Below, in pieces: positions 52,063 to 59,712 of a stretch of DNA of 64,000 nucleotides (position 1 is the first letter of the stretch; each line of letters opens with the position of its first letter). The notes beneath the pieces were generated by a model. The model saw nothing but the letters and a program-made list of their open reading frames with translations. It did no database searches and was not told where the DNA came from. The stretch covers positions 1 to 64,000 of the forward strand of contig NZ_JBEPNO010000022.1 in the NCBI RefSeq assembly GCF_040546275.1. Direction: 5' to 3'. Source of the DNA: Nakamurella sp040546275. GTDB lineage: Bacteria; Actinomycetota; Actinomycetes; Mycobacteriales; Nakamurellaceae. The position numbers and the translations under genes were made by a program.

Positions 52063-53436
52063 ATGGGGTTCAAACAGATCAGTACGGGGGTCGTCGGCCT
52101 GCTCACGATGGCCGTGGTCGGTGCCTGCTCCGCATCGTCGACCGCCGGCACGGCGGTCACGAGCTCGCAGTCCGCGTCGACCTCGGGGCAGTCCACGATG
52201 GGCACCGGGTCGTCGGTTGCGGGTTCGTTGGCTCCCGTTCCGCTGCGTTCGAACCTGGCCCGGGGAACGGGGGGCGCCGCCGCTGGTGCCGGTCGCGCGA
52301 TGGATTCGCTCGGCGCCGCGCTGCTGCGGCAGATGCCGGCCGGCGACAATGCCGTGCTGAGCCCCTATTCGATCTACGCCGTGCTGGCGATGACCCGCGA
52401 CGGAGCAAAGGGCGCTACAGCGGCGCAACTGGACAAGGTACTGGGTGGCACGGCTGCCGTTCAAGGGGGCAATGTGACGGCGGTCGATCGGGCCGTCGCA
52501 GCCGCAATCGCATCCGGCGGGCCGCCGACCGACGCCGATCCGCAGACCGCCGATGTCCGCCCGGTCACCCTTGACGTGGCGAACTCGGTCTGGCTGTCGC
52601 CGTCCCTGACGGTTCGGAAACCCTATCTCGACGCCCTGGCCACCAAATTCGGGGTGGGCATGTACCAACTCGACTACCGCAAGGACCCCGAGCAGGCCCG
52701 CAAGATCATCAACGGCTGGGTTGCCAACCACACGCGCGACAAGATCACCGACTTGCTCCAGAAGGAACAGATCACCGCAGACACGCTCATTGCGTTGGTG
52801 AACGCCGTCTACCTCTCGGCTCCCTGGGCGTCCGACTTCCGCCGGTCAAGCACGCCGTTGCCCTTCAGCACGGCCTCGGGCGCGAAGAAGACCGTCCCGG
52901 CGATGCAGGTGTCCGCGCGTCTCGAGACCGCGTCCGGCAAGGGGTGGACCTCGGTGACCATTCCCTACCGCGGTGACGGCCTGGCCATGACGCTGGTCAT
53001 CCCGGACGCGGGCTCGTTCGACTCCGTCCGGGCCGACCTGGCGTCTGTGTTGCCCGTGGCGACCTCGGGCCGGTCGACCGCGGTCGATCTGACCATGCCC
53101 ACGTTCGATGCGGAGGCTCATCTGTCCCTGGTGCCGGCGATGAAGGCCTTGGGTGTCACCGACCTGTTCGATCCCAAGGCGGCCGATCTCTCCGGGATCG
53201 CCGGAGGTGCCGGCGACATCTACGCCGGGCATTTCGTCCACCAGACGGTGGTCTCGGTGGACGAGAAGGGCACCGAAGCTACGGCCGCCACGGCGATCGT
53301 CGGAATGCCGTCGGGTGCCGCTGCTCCCGGGCCGTCCGACAAGATCTCGGTCGACCGTCCGTTCTTCTACACGATCCACGACACCACCACGGGTGCAGCT
53401 CTTTTCCTCGGCCAGATCACCGACCCGAAGTCCTGA
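52063..53436 (+). CDS. Serpin-family lipoprotein (serine protease inhibitor)
   Basis: The product is about 457 residues. It has a signal peptide with lipobox VVGAC and Cys22 as anchor, then a Ser/Thr-rich linker. A complete serpin fold follows: NAVLSPYSIYAVLAM, NSVWLSPSLTVRKPYLD, LVNAVYLSAPWASDF, TVPAMQ, MTLVIPD. The hinge of the reactive loop reads DEKGTEATAATAIVG, small residues as needed for loop insertion, so an inhibitory serpin is likely. The end FFYTIHDTTTGAALFLGQI is typical. ATG 52063 has GGGAGG six bases upstream. Target protease unknown. It starts 65 bases after smc. Confidence 0.92.
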   Translation: MGFKQISTGVVGLLTMAVVGACSASSTAGTAVTSSQSASTSGQSTMGTGSSVAGSLAPVPLRSNLARGTGGAAAGAGRAMDSLGAALLRQMPAGDNAVLSPYSIYAVLAMTRDGAKGATAAQLDKVLGGTAAVQGGNVTAVDRAVAAAIASGGPPTDADPQTADVRPVTLDVANSVWLSPSLTVRKPYLDALATKFGVGMYQLDYRKDPEQARKIINGWVANHTRDKITDLLQKEQITADTLIALVNAVYLSAPWASDFRRSSTPLPFSTASGAKKTVPAMQVSARLETASGKGWTSVTIPYRGDGLAMTLVIPDAGSFDSVRADLASVLPVATSGRSTAVDLTMPTFDAEAHLSLVPAMKALGVTDLFDPKAADLSGIAGGAGDIYAGHFVHQTVVSVDEKGTEATAATAIVGMPSGAAAPGPSDKISVDRPFFYTIHDTTTGAALFLGQITDPKS

Positions 53437-53464
53437 GCCTGGGCTGTGACCAACAGTCAGCAGC

Positions 53465-53749
53465 TCAGGCCCAGGGCCCCTTGACCTGGGTCCACTCGCG
53501 CACCGCTCGCCCGGAGATCAGGCCCTGCACGGCGAACGGGTCGGCGTCCATGGCGGTCTCGACCTCTGCGACCGAGGTGGCCTCGACGATCAGCAGAGCA
53601 CCGGCAGGCTCGTCCACGTACGGCCCGCTGGCCAGCAGGTTCACCGGGCCGGTCAGGGTCCCGAGGAACTGGCGATGCGCCGGCCGATGTTCGTCCCTGG
53701 CCGGGACGGAATCGGTCAGGTAGTCGTAGAGAACGGCGAATACCGGCAT
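53465..53749 (-). CDS. YciI-like protein
   Basis: The 94-residue product has the YciI fold outline: FAVLYDYL at the start, a RDEHRPAHRQFL segment with His residues in the active-site region, LLASGPYVDEPAGALLIVEA and a C-terminal DPFAVQGLISG. Most members are small dimeric enzymes of unknown reaction. It lies 28 bases after glnA on the same strand and may be read through from it. Confidence 0.88.
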   Translation of the reverse strand: MPVFAVLYDYLTDSVPARDEHRPAHRQFLGTLTGPVNLLASGPYVDEPAGALLIVEATSVAEVETAMDADPFAVQGLISGRAVREWTQVKGPWA

Positions 53750-53777
53750 GGAAGAGGCTCTCTCAGCGGTCGTAGGC

Positions 53778-55196
53778 TCAGCAGTCGTAATACATGGCGA
53801 ACTCGTGCGGGTGCGGGCGCAGCCGGATCGCGTCGATCTCCTCCCGCTTGAGCCGGATCCACATGTCGATCAGGTCGGGGGTGAAGACGCCGCCCTCGAG
53901 CAGGTAGTCGTGGTCCTCTTCCAGCCGGTTGATGACCGCCTCGAGGGAGGATGGCACCTGCGGGATGTTGGCGGCCTCGTCCGGCGGCAGCTCGTAGAGG
54001 TCCTTGTCGACCGGAGCCGGCGGCTCGATCTTGTTCTTGATGCCGTCGAGGCCGGCCATCATCATGGCGGCGAAGGCCAGGTACGGGTTGGCCGACGGGT
54101 CCGGACAGCGGAACTCGAGCCGCTTTGCCTTGGCGTTTGTCCCGGTCAGGGGGATGCGGATGCAGGCGGACCGGTTGCGGGCCGAGTAGACCAGGTTGAC
54201 CGGCGCCTCGTAGCCCGGGACCAGGCGGTGGTAGGAATTCACCGTCGGGTTGGTGAATGCCAGCAGGGACGGGGCGTGGTGGAGCAGGCCGCCGATGTAG
54301 TAGCGGGCGATGTCCGAGAGTCCGCCGTAGCCGGCTTCGTCGTAGAACAGTGGCTTGCCGCCGGACCACAGCGACTGGTGGGCGTGCATGCCAGAGCCGT
54401 TGTCACCGAAGAGGGGCTTGGGCATGAATGTGACCGTCTTGCCGGCCGCCCACGCGGTGTTCTTGATGATGTACTTGAACAGCATGACCTCGTCGGCCGA
54501 GGCCAGGAGGGTGTTGAACTTGTAGTTGATCTCGGCCTGGCCGCCACCCACCTCGTGGTGTCCGCGCTCGATGTCGAAACCCATGTGGATGAGGTTCGCG
54601 GTCATGTCCTCGCGAAGATCGGCCATCTGGTCGTACGGCGGTACGGGGAAATAGCCGCCCTTGACGCGGGTCTTGTACCCCAGGTTGCCACCGACCTCCT
54701 CACGGCCCGTGTTCCACCAACCCTCGTCCGTGTCCACCTCGTAGAACGAACCACTCATCTTGGTCTCGAAACGCACGTTGTCGAAGACGTAGAACTCGGC
54801 CTCGGCCCCGAAGTAGCAGGTGTCGGCGATCCCGGTGCTGGCCAGGTATTCCTCGGCCTTGCGGGCTACGTTGCGCGGGTCGCGCGAGTAGGGCTGCAGC
54901 GTGAGCGGGTCGTGCACGAAGAAGTTGCACGTCATCGTCTTCCGACGGCGGAACGGGTCGATCCGAGCGGTGGCCACGTCCGGCAGCAGCGTCATGTCGG
55001 ACTCGTGGATCGACTGGAATCCCTTGATCGACGATCCGTCGAAAGCCATGCCGGCGGCCAACGAGTCAGCCGTGACGGTGGCGGCCGGGACGGTGAGGTG
55101 GTTCATCAGGCCGGGCAGATCGCAGAACCGGATGTCGAAGACTTCGACGTCGTTGTCCTTGATGTAGGCGACCAGTTCTTCAGGGGTGGAGAACAC
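53778..55196 (-). CDS. glnA: Glutamine synthetase, type I
   Basis: GlnA joins ammonia and glutamate, the main entry of nitrogen. The 472-residue product has the GS signatures FDGSSIKGFQSIHESD, AEAEFYVFD, the ATP-binding segment KPLFGDNGSGMHAHQSLW, and Tyr401 in DLYELPPDEA, the position adenylylated by GlnE. It is therefore the beta-subtype under covalent control. The start is ATG 55196. A GlnR-like operator lies about 155 bases upstream. Confidence 0.97.
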   Translation of the reverse strand: MFSTPEELVAYIKDNDVEVFDIRFCDLPGLMNHLTVPAATVTADSLAAGMAFDGSSIKGFQSIHESDMTLLPDVATARIDPFRRRKTMTCNFFVHDPLTLQPYSRDPRNVARKAEEYLASTGIADTCYFGAEAEFYVFDNVRFETKMSGSFYEVDTDEGWWNTGREEVGGNLGYKTRVKGGYFPVPPYDQMADLREDMTANLIHMGFDIERGHHEVGGGQAEINYKFNTLLASADEVMLFKYIIKNTAWAAGKTVTFMPKPLFGDNGSGMHAHQSLWSGGKPLFYDEAGYGGLSDIARYYIGGLLHHAPSLLAFTNPTVNSYHRLVPGYEAPVNLVYSARNRSACIRIPLTGTNAKAKRLEFRCPDPSANPYLAFAAMMMAGLDGIKNKIEPPAPVDKDLYELPPDEAANIPQVPSSLEAVINRLEEDHDYLLEGGVFTPDLIDMWIRLKREEIDAIRLRPHPHEFAMYYDC

Positions 55197-55350
55197 TCAT
55201 GCGCTCCTTCGAGTCGGGAGATGGACCAGTGCGGGATGGGCTTGCAGTCTGGCTGAGGGCGGAACGGACCATCACGGCGGGGTGGTGCCACGTGGGGCCG
55301 GGAGGAAGGCGCCACGGTCACCCTGACGGGTATGAAGTTAGGGACGGGGT

Positions 55351-55388
55351 GTTGCCCCAGCGTCTCGGTGCTGTTTCGCGAGAGTTAA
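55351..55388 (-). promoter_or_regulatory. GlnR-type operator upstream of glnA
   Basis: Read on the minus strand, the region gives TTAAC-n6-GAAAC-n6-GAGAC-n6-GCAAC. This matches the actinobacterial GlnR pattern gTnAC-n6-GaAAC twice in a row, with exact six-base spacers in all three gaps. The first pair is a full match at TnAC and GAAAC; the second is weaker. It points to nitrogen-dependent control of glnA. A GlnR gene is not in this window. Confidence 0.7.
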
Positions 55389-55487
55389 CGCCACTGTGCG
55401 GCCGACAGTTTCTCGGCGGTGAGGCCTGACGGTGTCAGGGTTCCTGCGGCAGCGGGTCGTGCAGGCGTGGACACCTACGCTGGAGCC

Positions 55488-55895
55488 ATGGCATCGCAGC
55501 AGGAACAGAGTTTTCCAGGGCGTCGTCTCGGGTTGCCCGAGACGGGAGTGGGATCGGTGGCGGGCCTGGGTGTCCGCATCGGCGCGTTCGCGATCGACTT
55601 GTTGGTCTCGTTCCTGATCGCGCTGCTCTTCACCCGTCCCGAGCTGCCCCGGAACTGGAGTCTGCTGGTGTGGGTGGTGATGACCGTGGTTGCCGTCGGC
55701 ATCTTCGGATTCACACCGGGCCAGGCGATCTGCGGGATCAGGGTCGCGCCGCTGGGCGGTCGGGCGCTGGTCGGCTTGTGGGCAGTGCCCCGCACGGCAC
55801 TGACCTTCGTCATCGTTCCCACCTTGCTCAACGACGCCGACGGGCGTGGCCTGCACGACCGACTCTGCCGCACCGTGGTGATCAGAACGCGGTAA
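55488..55895 (+). CDS. RDD-family membrane protein
   Basis: The 135-residue protein has the RDD pattern: R-IGAFAIDLLVSF at helix 1, a second helix LLVWVVMTVVAVGIFGF, TPGQAICGIRV, and the closing DGRGLHDRLCRTVVI. ATG 55488 has GGAG upstream. In mycobacteria a related small RDD gene lies between the DUF4191 gene and glnA, as here. Function unknown. Confidence 0.9.
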   Translation: MASQQEQSFPGRRLGLPETGVGSVAGLGVRIGAFAIDLLVSFLIALLFTRPELPRNWSLLVWVVMTVVAVGIFGFTPGQAICGIRVAPLGGRALVGLWAVPRTALTFVIVPTLLNDADGRGLHDRLCRTVVIRTR

Positions 55896-55953
55896 TCAAC
55901 TCCGGCTCACCAACTCGGCTGGAGATCCAGCACGCGGTACCGGATGCCGGTGA

Positions 55954-56712
55954 CTAGCGACGCCGGGCGGCGCGCTGCACGTTCCGGGTCTTCGTACCGG
56001 CTGGGAGCGGTCCCTTGGGCATCCCGGCCTGGCCGATCCGCGCCGACAGGGCCGCCAGGCGGCTGTCGAGGTCGGAAACCTGCGCTGCAGTGATGTTGCG
56101 TGGCAGCTTCATCAGCGAGGAATTGAGCTTCTTGAGCGGCGTCTGTCCCTCTTCGTTGCCCACGATGATGTCGTAGATCGGCGTCTCGCCGACGATGCGC
56201 GCGATCTTCTTCTTCTCCTGGGCCAGCAACGGCTTCACCCGGTGGGTTGCGCCCTCACCGATCAGAATGATCCCCGGCCGGCCGACCACGCGATGGACGG
56301 CGTCGAGATGAGAGGTTCCGGCGATGGCCGGCGTGATCCGCCACTTGCCGCGGAGCTGGTTGTTCTGCAGTGACCACGCCGCAGCCCCCGGCGTCCCGTC
56401 GGCCTGCTTGTAGACATTCGACTGCACCCGACGGGCGAAGAAGATCAACGCGACCATGACGCCGATGATCAGACCGAAGACCAGACCGGCCCACCACGTC
56501 GCGAGCAGGTAGCCCAGAGCCGAGAAGGCGACCGCCGAGCCGACGAGGCACAGGATCATGTACGGCAGCAGCCGCTTGTCTTCCTTGCGCTGCGTCTGGA
56601 ATGCCTGCCAGATCTGACCGCGGCGTTCCTTCTTCGCGGCCTTGGCAGTGATCTTGGCCGCCTTCTTCTCCTCTTTGGAGAGTTTGACGGTGCTGGTGGA
56701 GGTCTTGGCCAT
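55954..56712 (-). CDS. DUF4191 membrane protein
   Basis: The product is about 252 residues: a Lys-rich N-terminus, the conserved RRGQIWQAFQTQRKEDKRLLPYM motif (given here in part, two blocks), two membrane helices, and a cytoplasmic C-terminal domain with RPGIILIGEG and HRVKPLLAQEKKK. It matches the DUF4191 family of actinobacteria. ATG 56712 aligns with the usual MAK start. It follows lipA on the same strand, the typical order. Confidence 0.9.
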   Translation of the reverse strand: MAKTSTSTVKLSKEEKKAAKITAKAAKKERRGQIWQAFQTQRKEDKRLLPYMILCLVGSAVAFSALGYLLATWWAGLVFGLIIGVMVALIFFARRVQSNVYKQADGTPGAAAWSLQNNQLRGKWRITPAIAGTSHLDAVHRVVGRPGIILIGEGATHRVKPLLAQEKKKIARIVGETPIYDIIVGNEEGQTPLKKLNSSLMKLPRNITAAQVSDLDSRLAALSARIGQAGMPKGPLPAGTKTRNVQRAARRR

Positions 56713-56787
56713 GTCTTGAGGATACGACGACATCGGCGGTGATCAGTACGCCTTGACGGCGCTGATCGACGACGATCGGCCTGATCG

Positions 56788-57717
56788 CTACCGGTTGGCC
56801 CTGGCCGCCACGGCCTGCTTGTACAGGGTGCCGGCGCGGTAGGACGAGCGAACGAGCGGACCCGACATGACGCCGGCGAATCCGAGCTCGGTCGCCTCCT
56901 GCTGCAGTTCGACGAACTCGTGTGGCTTCACCCAGCGGTCGATCGGGTGGTGCCGCGGGGTTGGGCGCAGGTACTGGGTGATGGTCACCAGATCACAGCC
57001 GGCATCGTGCATGTCGACCAGTGCTCGGGAGATCTCCTCGCGGGTCTCGCCCATGCCCAGGATCAGGTTGGACTTGGTGACCATGCCGGCGGCACGGCCC
57101 TGGGAGAGGACGTCCAGCGATTTCTCGTAGGTGAAGGCCGGTCGGATCCGCTTGAAGATCCGCGGCACGGTCTCGAGATTGTGGGCGAACACCTCCGGGG
57201 CAGCGTCGAAGACCTGGCCGAGTAGTTCGGGTTTGCCGGAGAAGTCGGGAGTGAGGATCTCCACACCGGTGCCCGGGGCCAGTTCATGCACCTTGCGGAT
57301 GGTCTCTGCGTACAGCCAGGCCCCCTCGTCGGGCAGGTCGTCGCGGGTGACACCGGTGATGGTGGCGTACCGGAGGTTCATGGTTCCGATCGACTCGGCG
57401 ACCCTCCGTGGCTCGTCACGATCCAGTGGTCCCGGTTTGCCGGTATCAATCAGGCAGAAGTCGCACCGACGCGTGCATTGGTCCCCGCCGATCAGGAAGG
57501 TCGCCTCGCGGTCTTCCCAGCACTCGTAGATGTTCGGGCACCCTGCTTCCTGGCACACGGTGTGCAGGCCTTCGCGTTTCACCAGGGCCTGCAGAGCCGT
57601 GTATTCGGGGCCGGTCCGCAGTTTTGTCTTGATCCATTCGGGCTTTCGTTCGATCGGGACCGCCGCGTTGCGAACCTCGAGGCGGAGAAGTTTGCGCCCC
57701 TCCGGGGCCATGGTCAC
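56788..57717 (-). CDS. lipA: Lipoyl synthase
   Basis: LipA is a radical SAM enzyme that inserts two sulfurs into octanoyl groups on E2 and H proteins. Both cluster motifs are present: the auxiliary cluster Cys55, Cys60, Cys66 (CQEAGC, YEC) and the radical SAM CTRRCDFC with Cys81, Cys85, Cys88. The C-terminal SSYRAG supplies the Ser ligand of the auxiliary cluster. GTG 57717 overlaps the stop of the LEA-like gene as GTGA. Confidence 0.97.
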   Translation of the reverse strand: MTMAPEGRKLLRLEVRNAAVPIERKPEWIKTKLRTGPEYTALQALVKREGLHTVCQEAGCPNIYECWEDREATFLIGGDQCTRRCDFCLIDTGKPGPLDRDEPRRVAESIGTMNLRYATITGVTRDDLPDEGAWLYAETIRKVHELAPGTGVEILTPDFSGKPELLGQVFDAAPEVFAHNLETVPRIFKRIRPAFTYEKSLDVLSQGRAAGMVTKSNLILGMGETREEISRALVDMHDAGCDLVTITQYLRPTPRHHPIDRWVKPHEFVELQQEATELGFAGVMSGPLVRSSYRAGTLYKQAVAARANR

Positions 57718-58628
57718 TTGCCGCTGTCCTTCACGTCCTGGACCTTGCTCTGAACGGCGTCGGACGCGTTTTTGGCGGCATCGGAGGTCTTTCCGGCAGC
57801 CGCCTTCGCGTCGTCCTTCGCGTCGGTGGCCTTGTCCTTCGCGTCTTCCTTCAGGTCGGCGGCCTTGTCCTTGAGGTCGGCTGCCTTGTCGGCAACCTTC
57901 GACGCGGTGTCCTTGACCGCGTCGGTGACCTTGGACGCGGCGTCCTTCACGGCATCCGTCGCCTTGGCAGCGGTGTCCTTGGCAGCGTCACTGGCCTTGT
58001 CGGCCGCGTCCTTCGCGGAAGACTCCGCGGTCTTCGCGGGGGCCGTTGGAGCAGGCGTGCTATCGGGTGCGGGGTAGGACGGAGCCTTGAGCGCCTTCGC
58101 CACGGCCACACCGCCGGCTGCGACGACGCCCAGCAGCGCGATATTGCGCACGCGGTGACTCTTCTTGCCAGCCGCCTTCGCCGTTTTCTTGTCGACCGAG
58201 GCAGCTGCAGCCGCGAGCGCTGCTGCTGCTTTCGAAGCCTTGCCGGTGGCCTTTGCGGCCTGTCCGGTGGCGGCGGTGCTCAGCGCCGCTGCCGCCTCAC
58301 CGGCCTCCGACTTGGCCAGTGCCGCCAGCGACTTCGCCTTGGCGGCGGCCTTGCCCTGGCCGCGCCTGGCCGACTTCTCGGCTTTCTTGATCGACTTGGC
58401 GCTCGACTTGCGCGCCTGGCGGGAGAGCTTCTGGGCAGAGTCGCCCAATGAGTGCGCAACCTTCTCGGCGACATCCCCGGCCTTGGCGGCCAGATCGTGA
58501 GCGGTGTCCGACGCCAGGGCAGCGACCTTGCCGGCCACGTCCTGCGCCTGGTCGACTACCTTTTCGGCGACGTCCCCGGCCTTGGCGGCGAGGTCGTGCG
58601 TGGCAGTGGCGGTCGTTGACTTGCTCAT
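57714..58628 (-). CDS. LEA-like/histone-like repeat protein between lipB and lipA
   Basis: The 304-residue protein is Ala/Lys/Asp-rich with three zones. The N-terminal 100 residues contain HDLAAKAGDVAEKV twice. The middle (about 70-150) is a basic Lys/Ala tract like bacterial histone H1-like proteins, ending in a short hydrophobic stretch (IALLGVVAAGGVAVA) that could sit in the membrane. The C-terminal 110 residues are 11-residue amphipathic repeats (KDAASKVTDAV, KDTASKVADKA and so on), as in LEA group 3 proteins. ATG 58628 has AAGGAG seven bases upstream. It is not a usual member of the lip cluster. Function unknown. Confidence 0.75.
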   Translation of the reverse strand: MSKSTTATATHDLAAKAGDVAEKVVDQAQDVAGKVAALASDTAHDLAAKAGDVAEKVAHSLGDSAQKLSRQARKSSAKSIKKAEKSARRGQGKAAAKAKSLAALAKSEAGEAAAALSTAATGQAAKATGKASKAAAALAAAAASVDKKTAKAAGKKSHRVRNIALLGVVAAGGVAVAKALKAPSYPAPDSTPAPTAPAKTAESSAKDAADKASDAAKDTAAKATDAVKDAASKVTDAVKDTASKVADKAADLKDKAADLKEDAKDKATDAKDDAKAAAGKTSDAAKNASDAVQSKVQDVKDSGK

Positions 58629-58764
58629 CGTGAGCTCCTTGGAAGATGTCGCTGCTCCGGTGCGGTGTGCATCCGCTGGTGCCGGACTGATCGTTCTACT
58701 ACTAGGTCGGACTGGTTGCTGATTCTGCTGCTGGTTGATGCGGCCACACCATCCTGCCCGATTC

Positions 58765-59565
58765 TCAACTCGGAGCAAGAACGGTATCAAGGTGCCACTG
58801 GATACCCGGTGGAGTTGGAGTTTCCCGCCGACCGGAGGTGGCCGCGACCCCGGTATCGCCCACCACGAGTTCCCCGTCGAATGCCTGTTGAAGCCGCCGC
58901 GTGACGACGGGCACCGCATCTCCGACCGTGACATGGCGGCCGAGTTCCTCGGTCAGCGACGTGACGGTGGCGTCACGTATGCCGCAGGGCACGATGCGGT
59001 GGTAGGCACCGAGGTCCGGGTCGCAGTTGAGTGCGAATCCGTGAGTCGTCACGCCCCTGGCGATGCGGACCCCGATGGCGGCGATCTTGCGGTCGGGACG
59101 ACCGCCGCCCACCAGCCAGACGCCGCTGCGTCCGCTCACCCGTTCCGCTCCGGACAGGCCGAGATCGCCGCACGCCTGGATCAGGGCCTGCTCCAGCAAC
59201 CTGACGTAGGCGATCACGTCGATGGGGTCGGCCAGCCTGATCAGCGGATACCCCACCAGCTGGCCGGGTCCGTGCCAGGTGATGCGCCCGCCGCGGTCGA
59301 CGTCGATGACCGGGGTGCCATCGGTCGGACGGTCGGCGGCCTCGGTCCGTCGACCGGCGGTGTAGACGCTCGGATGTGTCAGCATTAGAACGGTGTCCGG
59401 TGCGCGGTCTTCGGCGCGTTCGACAGCCAGTGCGCGCTGGTGGTCCCACGCCTGCTGGTAGTCGACCTCGCCCGCCTCCACGAATCGGACGGCCGTGGTC
59501 TGCGCCCGCAGCTGACGGGTAGCGTTGACGCCCCCGTCAGGGGTTCGGAAGGTCGGATCCGGCAT
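58765..59565 (-). CDS. lipB: Octanoyltransferase LipB
   Basis: LipB moves octanoyl from acyl carrier protein to lipoyl domains. The 266-residue product has THPSVYTAGRR, RGGRITWHGPGQLVGYP, the catalytic Lys in RKIAAIG and the catalytic Cys in VPCGIRDATVTSL. The C-terminal 40 residues are a low-complexity extension. LipA follows after the LEA-like gene. ATG 59565 is the first start; the family N-terminus begins about 25 residues later. Confidence 0.95.
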   Translation of the reverse strand: MPDPTFRTPDGGVNATRQLRAQTTAVRFVEAGEVDYQQAWDHQRALAVERAEDRAPDTVLMLTHPSVYTAGRRTEAADRPTDGTPVIDVDRGGRITWHGPGQLVGYPLIRLADPIDVIAYVRLLEQALIQACGDLGLSGAERVSGRSGVWLVGGGRPDRKIAAIGVRIARGVTTHGFALNCDPDLGAYHRIVPCGIRDATVTSLTEELGRHVTVGDAVPVVTRRLQQAFDGELVVGDTGVAATSGRRETPTPPGIQWHLDTVLAPS

Positions 59566-59712
59566 TCGACAAACCTACGCCGCAGGCCTGACAGCGCTCT
59601 CTCCGGTCTTCCGTTGGGAGCCCTCGATGCGTCGCCGGGGTGGATCCCGGGTCGAGGGCCGGGCATGTGGACAACTCCATGTTGGATCCGGCGAACCGCC
59701 TACCGTCCGTGC

